8,692 nucleotides of DNA from an uncultured Solobacterium sp. (GCA_927911475.1 CAKMPP010000005.1:1-8692); one strand, 5' to 3'; positions 1-6,125 are shown, counted from the first letter of the stretch. The notes: generated by a model not told the origin, from the letters alone. Numbers and translations are program-made.

Positions 1-19
1 GGATCAAACTCTTCATTTG
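1..19 (-). rRNA. rrs: 16S ribosomal RNA, 5' tip only
   Basis: The reverse complement of the first 12 bases is AGAGTTTGATCC, the universally conserved 5' start of bacterial 16S rRNA (the 27F primer site, E. coli numbering from base 8). Counting back seven bases puts the mature 5' end near position 19. The gene reads leftwards and almost all of it lies outside the window. A typical Firmicutes rRNA leader and a strong promoter stand immediately upstream, which supports an intact rRNA operon start. The exact mature end is inferred by alignment to E. coli. Confidence 0.88.
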
Positions 20-137
20 ATTGACTCTTTTATTTTACGAAGTCTCTTGCTTCGTATAAGTTTTGCTTGACGTTGTTTATGTGTCTTATTCCTGTTCAGT
101 TTTCAAAGATCTCTGCACCTCTTCTTTCGAAGAGTGC
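20..137 (-). other. rRNA operon leader with boxA-like element and two hairpins
   Basis: This is the transcribed spacer between the rRNA promoter and 16S. At 91-112 the minus strand reads GATCTTTGAAAACTGAACAGG, matching the conserved CTTTGAAAACTGAA/boxA-type antitermination element of Firmicutes rRNA operons. At 115-137 is a hairpin, CTCTTC-GAAA-GAAGAG, extended by a GCA/TGC pairing across a bulge. At 36-56 is a second hairpin with the 7-bp stem TACGAAG/CTTCGTA. The element positions are read from the sequence; their role in Nus-factor antitermination and 16S processing is family knowledge. Confidence 0.75.
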
Positions 138-143
138 TGTATT

Positions 144-172
144 AATATACCAAGTATCTATTTCAATGTCAA
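144..172 (-). promoter_or_regulatory. rRNA operon promoter
   Basis: On the minus strand a perfect -35 TTGACA (172-167) is separated by exactly 17 bp from a -10 TATATT (149-144). The DNA upstream of -35 is A/T-rich with A and T tracts, resembling an UP element. Initiation is expected near 137-138. This is the strongest sigma-A-type promoter in the window, as expected for rRNA. Confidence 0.88.
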
Positions 173-232
173 TCGCTTTTATACCTTTTTTGAGAAAAAA
201 TTTAAGAAAGTTTATCTAAACTAATCTCAGCC

Positions 233-781
233 TTATTCTTTCTCTGTATTTTGATGCGAACTCAGTTTCAAATAAAGCTGATAATACTTATCAATACACT
301 CTTTATTGAAAGGTTCTTTCTCCTGCTCCATTTCAGCAATCAACTTCTCTAACTGCGCTTCAACGATATCCATTACATCATCTGGATAATTCATTTTCTT
401 CGCATGTTCGAAATATTCATTTTCATCAAGAACTTGATATGTACGATCTGGATAAAGTTTTACATCCAAATCATAATCAATATTCTTGATTGCTTCCCCA
501 TCATAAATTGTTGGAGATGCCAAATTACAATAATAGTAGATACCACTATGACGAATCATGGAGATAACGTTATACCATTTCTTTCTATAGAAGAAACAAA
601 CAGCTGGTTCACGTGTTAACCACTTACGATTATCTGCCTCAATCACCCATGCATGGTCTGTGACTGCAACGATTCTATCCTCATCTGCTTCAAGAACAAA
701 ACCTTTACACCATGTACGATGTAAACTTCCGTCGTGTTTAAAACTTTGTATATATACTGATGAACCTACTGTTGGATGCAT
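233..781 (-). CDS. DUF402/Ntdp-family nucleoside tri-/diphosphatase (YgaC-like)
   Basis: The 182-residue protein matches the Ntdp family (B. subtilis YgaC, S. aureus Ntdp), cytosolic metal-dependent phosphatases acting on nucleoside tri- and diphosphates. Diagnostic segments are SFKHDGSLHR (13-22), WLTREPAVCFF (54-64), YYYCNLASP (82-90) and IDYDLDVKLYPD (101-112). Arg22, Asn86, Asp102/104/106, Asp119 and Glu122 occur in the order of the catalytic arginine and metal ligands described for the family. The frame is open further upstream (ATG at 844), but I chose the ATG at 781: it follows AGGAG with a 7-base gap and begins where homologues begin. The upstream ATG has only a distant GAGG. A candidate promoter lies between the two starts. 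The gene stands alone, upstream of and co-directional with the rRNA operon. Family is confident; the physiological substrate is not known from sequence. Confidence 0.9.
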   Translation of the reverse strand: MHPTVGSSVYIQSFKHDGSLHRTWCKGFVLEADEDRIVAVTDHAWVIEADNRKWLTREPAVCFFYRKKWYNVISMIRHSGIYYYCNLASPTIYDGEAIKNIDYDLDVKLYPDRTYQVLDENEYFEHAKKMNYPDDVMDIVEAQLEKLIAEMEQEKEPFNKECIDKYYQLYLKLSSHQNTEKE

Positions 782-806
782 GAAAATCTCCTGTCGTCTG
801 TTATTC

Positions 807-834
807 ATTCTACAACTGATTTCATTTTTCGCAA
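807..834 (-). promoter_or_regulatory. Candidate promoter of the DUF402 gene
   Basis: The minus strand shows TTGCGA (834-829), a 16-bp spacer and TAGAAT (812-807). Initiation about 7 bases later would give a short leader of roughly 20 bases holding the AGGAG site of the ATG at 781. That placement supports the shorter protein start. The -35 is imperfect, so this is a moderate call. Confidence 0.5.
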
Positions 835-880
835 GCAAGTTCATCGATTATCATCCGCCTCTTTATATATAGTTCCAACA

Positions 881-908
881 GAAAAGACCTCCATAACGAA
901 GGTCTTTG
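881..908 (-). terminator. Rho-independent terminator of mgtE
   Basis: The minus strand forms an 8-bp stem AAAGACCT/AGGTCTTT (907-900 with 890-883) with a 9-base loop, followed by a short interrupted T-tract (TTTTCTGTT). It begins 7 bases after the mgtE stop codon, so mgtE is probably a single-gene unit. Confidence 0.75.
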
Positions 909-914
909 TTATAC

Positions 915-2246
915 CTATATATTGAATACTTGTGATGCGATTGCGAAATACACCATAATTGCTAGTGTATCAACAATTGTAGTAATGAGTGGTGCAGCCA
1001 TAATTGCTGGGTCCATCTTGAACTTCTTTGCAATAATTGGTAATACACATCCAACAAACTTAGAAATCATAACAGTAACAACAATTGAAGCTGAGACAAC
1101 CATAGCTAGATATAGATCATGATTTAATACAATAATTCTGATACCATTTGCGATACCTAATAGAATACCTACAATAATAGAGATTCTAAATTCCTTGAAG
1201 ACAACCTTAAAGAAGTCACTGAACTTAATTTCATCAATTGCTAGACCACGGATAATTAGAGTTGAACTCTGAGAACCACAGTTTCCACCTGTGTCCATTA
1301 ACATAGGAATAAAGGATACAAGTACCGGCATCACTTCAAAGGCATGTTCATAGTTAGAGATAATACTTCCTGTTAAAGTAGCTGAGAACATCAAAATTAA
1401 TAGCCAAACAATTCTGCTTCTTGCATGTTCCCATACAGAAGTTGTTAAGTATGGCTTATCATTTGCAACAATCGCAGCCATCTTCTGCATATCTTCTGTT
1501 GTTTCTTCTGTTAAGACATCAATCGCATCATCGAATGTTACGATACCAACAATACAATCTTCAACATCCAATACCGGCAAGGCAATCAAGCCATACTTTC
1601 TCATCTTCTTAGCGATATCTTCTTTATCATCACTTGTATATGCGTAGATGAATTCTGTCTTCATGATGTCCTTGATAAGCACATCTGAATCACTTAACAT
1701 CAAACTCTTTGCACTTACAATACCAATAAGCTTACGATTTTCTACGACATAGCAGGTATACACCGTCTCACTATCAATACCGACACGCTTAATCTTTGCT
1801 AACGCATCCGCAACTGTCATTTCTTTTGTGAATTCAATGAATTCGACTGTCATGATACTTCCTGCAGTATCATCCTTATACTTTAATAAGTGGTTAATAT
1901 CTTGTCTAACGTCATCATCAACTTTATCTAAAAGCTGAGTAACCAGATTCGCTGGCATATCTGAAAGGAAATCAATCGCATCATCTGAGTATAGCTCATT
2001 GATCACATTTACAATTTCAGTATTATTAAATGTTTTGATTAAACGGTTACGCTCATCGTTGTCTAAGTATGAAAATACGTTTGCTGCCTCCTCTTTCTCT
2101 AAGATTCTAAAGAAGATAGCTAGTGTACTATCATCTAATTCTTTCAAAAACTCCGCAATATCAACGACATTCTGCTTCTTTAAATATTCGTGTAATTCTT
2201 TTAAATTGTTGTTTTGCATCCATTCTAAAACTAATTTCTTGTCCAT
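915..2246 (-). CDS. mgtE: Magnesium transporter/channel MgtE
   Basis: The 443-residue protein has the full MgtE architecture: a helical N-terminal domain (about 1-115), a CBS pair (about 120-245), a connecting helix, then about five membrane segments (about 270-443). The signature of the pore domain, PMLMDTGGNCGSQSSTLIIR, is intact, as is the last-helix motif DPAIMAAPLITTIVD with its intramembrane aspartate. MgtE proteins are homodimeric Mg2+ channels of the cytoplasmic membrane, and their cytosolic domains close the pore when Mg2+ is plentiful. An ATG at 2267 is in frame, but it sits in the ribosome binding site; AGGGAGGA (2264-2257) lies 10 bases before the ATG at 2246, so the latter is preferred. 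A terminator follows the stop. Regulation probably involves the unusual leader with a small upstream ORF described separately. Confidence 0.96.
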   Translation of the reverse strand: MDKKLVLEWMQNNNLKELHEYLKKQNVVDIAEFLKELDDSTLAIFFRILEKEEAANVFSYLDNDERNRLIKTFNNTEIVNVINELYSDDAIDFLSDMPANLVTQLLDKVDDDVRQDINHLLKYKDDTAGSIMTVEFIEFTKEMTVADALAKIKRVGIDSETVYTCYVVENRKLIGIVSAKSLMLSDSDVLIKDIMKTEFIYAYTSDDKEDIAKKMRKYGLIALPVLDVEDCIVGIVTFDDAIDVLTEETTEDMQKMAAIVANDKPYLTTSVWEHARSRIVWLLILMFSATLTGSIISNYEHAFEVMPVLVSFIPMLMDTGGNCGSQSSTLIIRGLAIDEIKFSDFFKVVFKEFRISIIVGILLGIANGIRIIVLNHDLYLAMVVSASIVVTVMISKFVGCVLPIIAKKFKMDPAIMAAPLITTIVDTLAIMVYFAIASQVFNI

Positions 2247-2380
2247 AATAAAAAAATCCTCCCTCATGATTGACTGATACAGCCATCATAAAAAAGGACC
2301 TTAATGGCTATATCATTTATTCTTTTTTACATCCGTGTGACACTCACCAGATATATCATCCATAGATATAGCCCTCCTCT
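2247..2380 (-). promoter_or_regulatory. mgtE 5' leader with mutually exclusive stems
   Basis: The leader of about 134 bases contains three related segments on the minus strand. Segment 1 is GGCTATATC (2373-2365), segment 2 is GATATAGCCAT (2314-2304) and segment 3 is ATGGCTGTATC (2286-2276). Segment 2 can pair with segment 1 (9 bp, perfect) or with segment 3 (11 bp, one G-U), not both. Segment 1 lies between the Shine-Dalgarno and start codon of a 16-codon ORF, and segment 2 overlaps that ORF's stop codon. Between segments 2 and 3 is TCCTTTTTT (about 2298-2290), which could pair with the upstream ORF's AAGAGGA or with mgtE's own AGGGAGGA. I do not see the conserved core of an M-box (ykoK) Mg2+ riboswitch. 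The pairings are read directly; a switching role is inferred. Confidence 0.6.
2313..2363 (-). CDS. Putative 16-residue leader peptide upstream of mgtE
   Basis: An ATG-initiated ORF encodes MDDISGECHTDVKKNK and ends in TGA. It is preceded by a very strong Shine-Dalgarno sequence, AGAGGAGG (2379-2372 region), 9 bases before the ATG, and begins close to the predicted transcript start. It is too short to be judged by homology. Two features suggest a regulatory leader peptide: acidic residues at positions 2-3, a type of N-terminal sequence known to destabilise translating ribosomes at low Mg2+ in E. coli MgtL, and the overlap of its stop with segment 2 of the alternative stems. Translation has not been shown. 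Confidence 0.5.
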   Translation of the reverse strand: MDDISGECHTDVKKNK

Positions 2381-2386
2381 TGTTTT

Positions 2387-2414
2387 ATTATAAGTCCATG
2401 TTCATTTTAATCAA
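2387..2414 (-). promoter_or_regulatory. mgtE promoter
   Basis: The minus strand has TTGATT (2414-2409), a 16-bp spacer and a perfect -10 TATAAT (2392-2387). The transcript should start near 2380, only a few bases before the Shine-Dalgarno sequence of the leader ORF. The promoter lies back-to-back with that of the divergent reductase gene. Confidence 0.75.
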
Positions 2415-2419
2415 CCCTA

Positions 2420-2428
2420 TGCTATGAT
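2420..2428 (+). promoter_or_regulatory. Extended -10 promoter of msrC (leaderless)
   Basis: TGCTATGAT matches the extended -10 form TG-N-TATGAT, which can compensate for the lack of a recognisable -35 box. The -10 ends at 2428, so initiation is expected close to 2435, the A of the start codon. No Shine-Dalgarno sequence exists between -10 and ATG. Confidence 0.5.
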
Positions 2429-2434
2429 TTTTTT

Positions 2435-2890
2435 ATGAAAACATTACTAAACGAACAAATATGTGCTTTTCTAGAAGAAAGCGATAAGATTGCGGCTCTT
2501 TCCAATGTAAGTGCGTGCATTCAAATGACTTATGAAAATATTAACTGGGTTGGATTTTACTTTGTTAAAGATGATCAATTGGTTCTTGGACCTTTCCAAG
2601 GAAAACCAGCCTGTACCCGAATTCCTTTTGATAAGGGAGTTTGTGGTAAATGTTATCGTGATAAAAGTGTGCAGCGCATTGATGATGTATTAGCCTTCCC
2701 TGGACACATTGCTTGTGATTGTGCTAGTCGCAGCGAACTCTGTGTTCCTATTATTGTTAAAGGCGAATGTGTTGGTGAAATTGATATTGATGCACCTACA
2801 ACAAATCGTTTTACTGAGAAGGAAGAAAATGAAATGCTGCAGGCTGCTTATGACATTGCACAAGCATACCTACAGCATCATTGGATTTAA
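2435..2890 (+). CDS. msrC: Free methionine-(R)-sulfoxide reductase, GAF-domain type
   Basis: The 151-residue protein is a single GAF domain of the fRMsr family (E. coli MsrC, B. subtilis YtsP), a cytosolic enzyme that reduces free methionine-R-sulfoxide with thioredoxin as electron donor. Three cysteines, Cys60 (GKPAC), Cys70 (KGVCG) and Cys94 (HIACD), have the same spacing (10 and 24) as the E. coli catalytic and resolving cysteines 84, 94 and 118. The motifs NWVGFYF (37-43), LGPFQG (51-56) and GEIDIDAP are also typical. The N-terminus is somewhat shorter than in Bacillus but complete. There is no Shine-Dalgarno sequence; a -10 box ends six bases before the ATG, suggesting a leaderless mRNA. 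Its TAA overlaps the stop of the convergent acetyltransferase gene, and a terminator lies about 95 bases beyond it. Confidence 0.95.
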   Translation: MKTLLNEQICAFLEESDKIAALSNVSACIQMTYENINWVGFYFVKDDQLVLGPFQGKPACTRIPFDKGVCGKCYRDKSVQRIDDVLAFPGHIACDCASRSELCVPIIVKGECVGEIDIDAPTTNRFTEKEENEMLQAAYDIAQAYLQHHWI

Positions 2891-3702
2891 CGATATAAAT
2901 CGTATACCATGGTTTTATCAAAATAACGCATTGCTTCATCAATTGCACTTGCAGCTGAGAAGAGTGTAATCTTACAACCACCTAACATGGTTTCTCTAAC
3001 CATGTTTTTCTTTCGCATAATTTGTCCGACTTTTAAGAAGATATCACTATCCAAATCTAAGTTGAGATACTTTCTCCAAACATCTCCTTCTGCTGTCTTT
3101 ACCTTTGCACCCTGAATTCCAATTGGTCGACAATCAGAGCGGTACTCAGCTAGATGCATGCATGTTGCGGAATCAAAATCACAACCAATTAACAGTACAT
3201 AGCCTTTTAGTTCATAAAGTCTTGCCGTCGGAGATTCATCTGCGAGTGGGAAGTGCATCGATTGATGATTGCATAATAATCTTGCATATCTTCCCCAAGC
3301 AGAGTAAGAGAATGTCGGATGTGAGGAAGTAATCACACCATCTCTCAATTTAAAGTTTTCAACAACCGATCCCATGTAATGTACATTACTTGTCTTTGCA
3401 TCATAAGCTGGGATTGCTTCACGAATTTCTTTGTATAGTGTCGGTGCAACCGCTGGATATTCCCAATCACTTGGTTCGCTGTTATCAACTGATTGTGTCG
3501 GCATGAGAATCGTTCCGCCATTTTCGCATAATTCCATCAAACCATCTACGATTGTTCGAGCACCACCAATTACACATCCGAAACTAGACATTTGTGAATG
3601 TACTTCCAAAATCTGATTTCCAGTAATACCAAGGTTTTTGAGTGCTTGGATAAAACTCTCTTTTGTTACTGGATCAGAAACTGTCTGTTTCATCTCTGTC
3701 AT
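2887..3702 (-). CDS. AAC(3)-family (YokD-like) N-acetyltransferase
   Basis: The 271-residue protein belongs to the aminoglycoside 3-N-acetyltransferase fold family, which transfers acetyl from acetyl-CoA to an amine. Recognisable segments are LEVHSQMSSFG (32-42), the glycine pair in VIGGARTIVDGL (44-55), SSHPTFSYSAWG (126-137), ADESPTARLYEL (154-165) and the His-Glu motif CMHLAEYRS (181-189) that holds the catalytic pair. The start at 3702 lies 4 bases after the psuG stop and has only a poor AAGTAAG before it, so translation is probably coupled to psuG; an ATG at 3693 is an alternative. It is the last gene of the pseudouridine operon. Many family members act on unknown natural substrates, and the context points to metabolism rather than drug resistance. 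The substrate is unknown. No terminator of its own is seen. Confidence 0.85.
   Translation of the reverse strand: MTEMKQTVSDPVTKESFIQALKNLGITGNQILEVHSQMSSFGCVIGGARTIVDGLMELCENGGTILMPTQSVDNSEPSDWEYPAVAPTLYKEIREAIPAYDAKTSNVHYMGSVVENFKLRDGVITSSHPTFSYSAWGRYARLLCNHQSMHFPLADESPTARLYELKGYVLLIGCDFDSATCMHLAEYRSDCRPIGIQGAKVKTAEGDVWRKYLNLDLDSDIFLKVGQIMRKKNMVRETMLGGCKITLFSAASAIDEAMRYFDKTMVYDLYR
2984..3013 (+). terminator. Intrinsic terminator of msrC inside the convergent gene
   Basis: On the + strand a 9-bp perfect stem AACATGGTT/AACCATGTT (2984-2992, 2998-3006) with a 5-base loop is followed by TTTCTTT. Read on the minus strand the same bases have no T-tract, so it works only for rightward transcripts. 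It lies about 95 bases beyond the msrC stop and is embedded in the acetyltransferase coding sequence. Confidence 0.7.
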
Positions 3703-3706
3703 AAAC

Positions 3707-4612
3707 TTACTTATAGTATTCCTTCGCTACTTCAGTACCAACAACTGCGTTGTTGAATACTAATTGAATATTAGATTCAAGGGACTTACCACCTGTAATT
3801 TCTGCAATCTTAGCAAGTAAGAATGGTGTGCATTCTTTTCCTTTGATTCCTAATTCATCCATTTCTTTAATAGCCGCATCAATGACTGCATTGATTGCAT
3901 CTGCATCCATTGAATATTCTTCTGGGATTGGGTTTGTTAATAATACACCGCCATCTAAACCAAATTCTCTCTTGGCACGGATAATGTCTGCTGCTTCAGC
4001 ATAACTTTCAACCTTATGATCAACCTTCAATCCTGATTTGCGTGTATAGAATGCAGGGAGTTCATCAGTTTGGAAACCTAATACTGGAACACCCTTTGTT
4101 TCGAGAATTTCTAATGTCTTTGGCAAGTCTAAGATAGCCTTTGCACCTGCACAGATAACTGTAACATTTGTATTTCCTAATTCTTCTAAGTCAGCGGAGA
4201 TATCAAATGTAGTTTCAGCACCACGGTGAACGCCACCAATACCACCCGTCACAAAGAACTCAACTCCAGCCTTTGCCGCTAGAATCATTGTTGTCGCAAC
4301 GGTAGAAGCACCCCAACTCTTATTTGCTAAGATAACTGGAATATCTCTACGAGAAACCTTAGGAATACTTAAGCCACGCTTACCGAATTCTTCGATTTCT
4401 TCTGGTGTCATACCAACAACCGCTTCACCATCAATGATACCTACTGTTGCAGGCACACCACCATGTTCACGAATAATTGCCTCAACCTTTAATGCTGTTT
4501 CAACGTTCTGTGGATATGGCATACCATGTGAAATAATTGTGGATTCTAGTGCGATAACTGGCTTGTGTTCTGCTAGTGCCTTTGCTACTTCTTCATTTGT
4601 TCTTACTTTCAT
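3707..4612 (-). CDS. psuG: Pseudouridine-5'-phosphate glycosidase
   Basis: The 301-residue protein is a full-length PsuG (IndA/YeiN). It cleaves the C-C glycosidic bond of pseudouridine 5'-phosphate to uracil and ribose 5-phosphate, working as a cytosolic Mn2+-dependent trimer. Glu23 (ALESTIISHGMPYPQN), Asp141 (FDISADLEEL) and Lys158 (CAGAKAILDL) align with E. coli Glu31, Asp149 and Lys166, each offset by exactly eight residues; the lysine forms the Schiff base. The KVSRRDIP, GGIGGVHRGAE and TNPIPEE segments are also typical. Its ATG overlaps the psuK stop in an ATGA, and an AGAGGAG site lies in the end of psuK, so the two are translationally coupled and act in consecutive steps. Confidence 0.97.
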   Translation of the reverse strand: MKVRTNEEVAKALAEHKPVIALESTIISHGMPYPQNVETALKVEAIIREHGGVPATVGIIDGEAVVGMTPEEIEEFGKRGLSIPKVSRRDIPVILANKSWGASTVATTMILAAKAGVEFFVTGGIGGVHRGAETTFDISADLEELGNTNVTVICAGAKAILDLPKTLEILETKGVPVLGFQTDELPAFYTRKSGLKVDHKVESYAEAADIIRAKREFGLDGGVLLTNPIPEEYSMDADAINAVIDAAIKEMDELGIKGKECTPFLLAKIAEITGGKSLESNIQLVFNNAVVGTEVAKEYYK

Positions 4613-5544
4613 AATGTTTTCTCCTCTATCTTCATATCTGAAATTTTTGCATTCACTTCTACTGTATTTAAATTGCGTCTTCTTACTGCATCTTGTTCAA
4701 TGCTGATAACAGCCGCACTAATACCAAATCTCATTGATTCTAATGAATCTTTTCCTGCAAGACGACTTGCAACATATGCTCCTAATAAGGAATCTCCTCC
4801 ACCAGTTGCATTCTCCATATTGATTTGACGATGTGTAAACCAAATCTTATGTTCTGGTGTTCCTAGCAAGATACCTCGATCCGCCATTGAAATAATGACT
4901 TCTTTTACACCGTGCTCGATGAACCAATCCAAACTCTGCCTTGCTGTTTCTTCATCTTTAATCCAAACCCCAGTTAACTCAGAAGCTTCAAACTGGTTTG
5001 GCTTAAAGATATCTAGATGACTTAACACAGACTTTAGTCGAGCTGCTTTATGTGCACTGACTGGGTCTGCCGCAATTCTTGCTTTTGCATGTTTTGCGAT
5101 ATATTCAATGCTTTCCATATCTAAATTGGAATCTATGATAATGATATCATCTTCATGCAATGTTTCTAAGATTGGTTGTAACATTTTTGCGTCCATATGA
5201 CGTAATATTCTCATGTCACTCATGCCAAGTTTCATATCACGATTATTATCTAATAACGCAATGTACATCGAACTTGGCAAATCTTCTACTGTCGATGACA
5301 TGGATACATCCATTCCCAGTCTCTTACAGTCTTCTTTCATCGCTTGTCCATAGCTATCCCCTGAGAAACAGGTCACAAACTTGATATTCTCACCAAGTAG
5401 TGCACAAATCTGCGCAATGTTTCTGCCTACTCCTCCATAGGCTATGGAAATCTCACCAGGATTAGAATCATAATTTTGTAATGGATCGATACTTGAACCA
5501 ACAATATCAATATTCGCTCCACCAATGACACAAATACTACTCAT
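4609..5544 (-). CDS. psuK: Pseudouridine kinase, PfkB family
   Basis: The 311-residue protein is a ribokinase/PfkB-family sugar kinase that, by context and sequence, phosphorylates pseudouridine to its 5'-phosphate with ATP. Visible are the N-terminal GGANIDIVG (8-16), the substrate-site GGVGRNIA (37-44), ADPVSAHKA (159-167), KPNQFEASEL (181-190) and the second PfkB signature NATGGGDSLLGA (245-256) with the catalytic base Asp251. The usual TGAGD reads TGGGD here. The start at 5544 follows AAAGGAG with a 7-base gap and overlaps the upstream DUF3783 gene by 8 bases. Its stop overlaps psuG by 4. Kinase and glycosidase adjacency matches the pseudouridine catabolic pair of other bacteria; no PsuT-like transporter gene is present here. 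Confidence 0.94.
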   Translation of the reverse strand: MSSICVIGGANIDIVGSSIDPLQNYDSNPGEISIAYGGVGRNIAQICALLGENIKFVTCFSGDSYGQAMKEDCKRLGMDVSMSSTVEDLPSSMYIALLDNNRDMKLGMSDMRILRHMDAKMLQPILETLHEDDIIIIDSNLDMESIEYIAKHAKARIAADPVSAHKAARLKSVLSHLDIFKPNQFEASELTGVWIKDEETARQSLDWFIEHGVKEVIISMADRGILLGTPEHKIWFTHRQINMENATGGGDSLLGAYVASRLAGKDSLESMRFGISAAVISIEQDAVRRRNLNTVEVNAKISDMKIEEKTL

Positions 5545-6111
5545 GATTGTTCTCCTTTCGTTTGAGATGTTCTGTCCCTTTTAACGCTTCCTCTAAAATA
5601 CGTGCTTGTGCTGAAATCTGCTCATAAGTGTACTCTTCTCTCATTAACATCAAATAAGAGTCCATTAATGCTCGCTTAAGGATAGCCGCATGGTTTGGTT
5701 CTAATTGATTCAAATCCATACCATTGGTTGACTCAATCATCATCTGTAGTTGGTACATCTGTTCCATGATTTTCGCTTCTTGTTTTGCTTCCTCAAAAAT
5801 CATTTCTAAAGTCCACTCACGATTTGTCTGTGTTGCACTCACCATGATGCCGCCAAATGGTATATCTGCTCCCTCAAAGGACTCACTCATAATCATGATT
5901 TCCTCTTTTGATAATCCATCCATCAAAAGATAAGAACTATCATATTTCTCATGTATCTGTGAAGAAGATTCCTGCATATTTAAAACTTGCTTGAATCTTT
6001 TACTAAGAACATCATCTCCGATAATCATCATTTCGATGCCCATCTGCTCTAATATATCTGCATAAATTTGTGCTGCAGATGCTGATATTCCATAAAATAT
6101 TACTTTTTCAC
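5537..6111 (-). CDS. DUF3783-family protein, apparent frame break at codon 3
   Basis: From the ATG at 6043 the frame gives 168 residues, including LLMDGLSKEEI and the characteristic GIMVSATQTNREWTLEMIFEEAKQE block of DUF3783, followed by a helical, methionine-rich C-terminal tail. Function is unknown. The same frame is open upstream of 6043 and encodes a convincing beginning (VIFYGISASAAQIYADIL...) but has no start codon. A perfect Shine-Dalgarno GGAGG (6122-6118) stands 6 bases before a GTG (6111-6109) that is one base out of frame: GTG AAA AAG is followed by TAA. A sixth A in the run, or a -1 ribosomal slip on AAAAAG, would give MKKVIFYG and a 191-residue protein. Without that, translation could begin only at the weakly served ATG 6043. 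The gene overlaps psuK by 8 bases and is first in the operon. Confidence 0.75.
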
Positions 6112-6125
6112 TAACTACCTCCGTG

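Noticed and set aside
203..222. Hairpin AGTTTA/TAAACT after the DUF402 stop as a terminator
   Set aside because: The stem is only 5-6 bp, all but one pair A-T, with a tiny loop and an interrupted T-tract; it more likely belongs to the AT-rich region upstream of the rRNA promoter.
782..844. Longer N-terminus of the DUF402 protein from ATG 844
   Set aside because: The 21 extra residues have no counterpart in the family, the AGGAG site serves ATG 781, and a likely promoter lies between the two starts.
2247..2380. M-box (ykoK) Mg2+ riboswitch upstream of mgtE
   Set aside because: The leader is shorter than an M-box needs and I see none of its conserved core sequences; the small ORF and alternative stems describe the region better. 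A covariance search would settle it.
2887..3702. Acquired aminoglycoside resistance gene
   Set aside because: The gene is embedded in a metabolic operon, has no mobile-element context, and belongs to a broad family with many non-resistance members.
3105..5384. Plus-strand open frames opposite the acetyltransferase, psuG and psuK
   Set aside because: They lack ribosome binding sites and recognisable protein features, and lie wholly antisense to well-supported genes.
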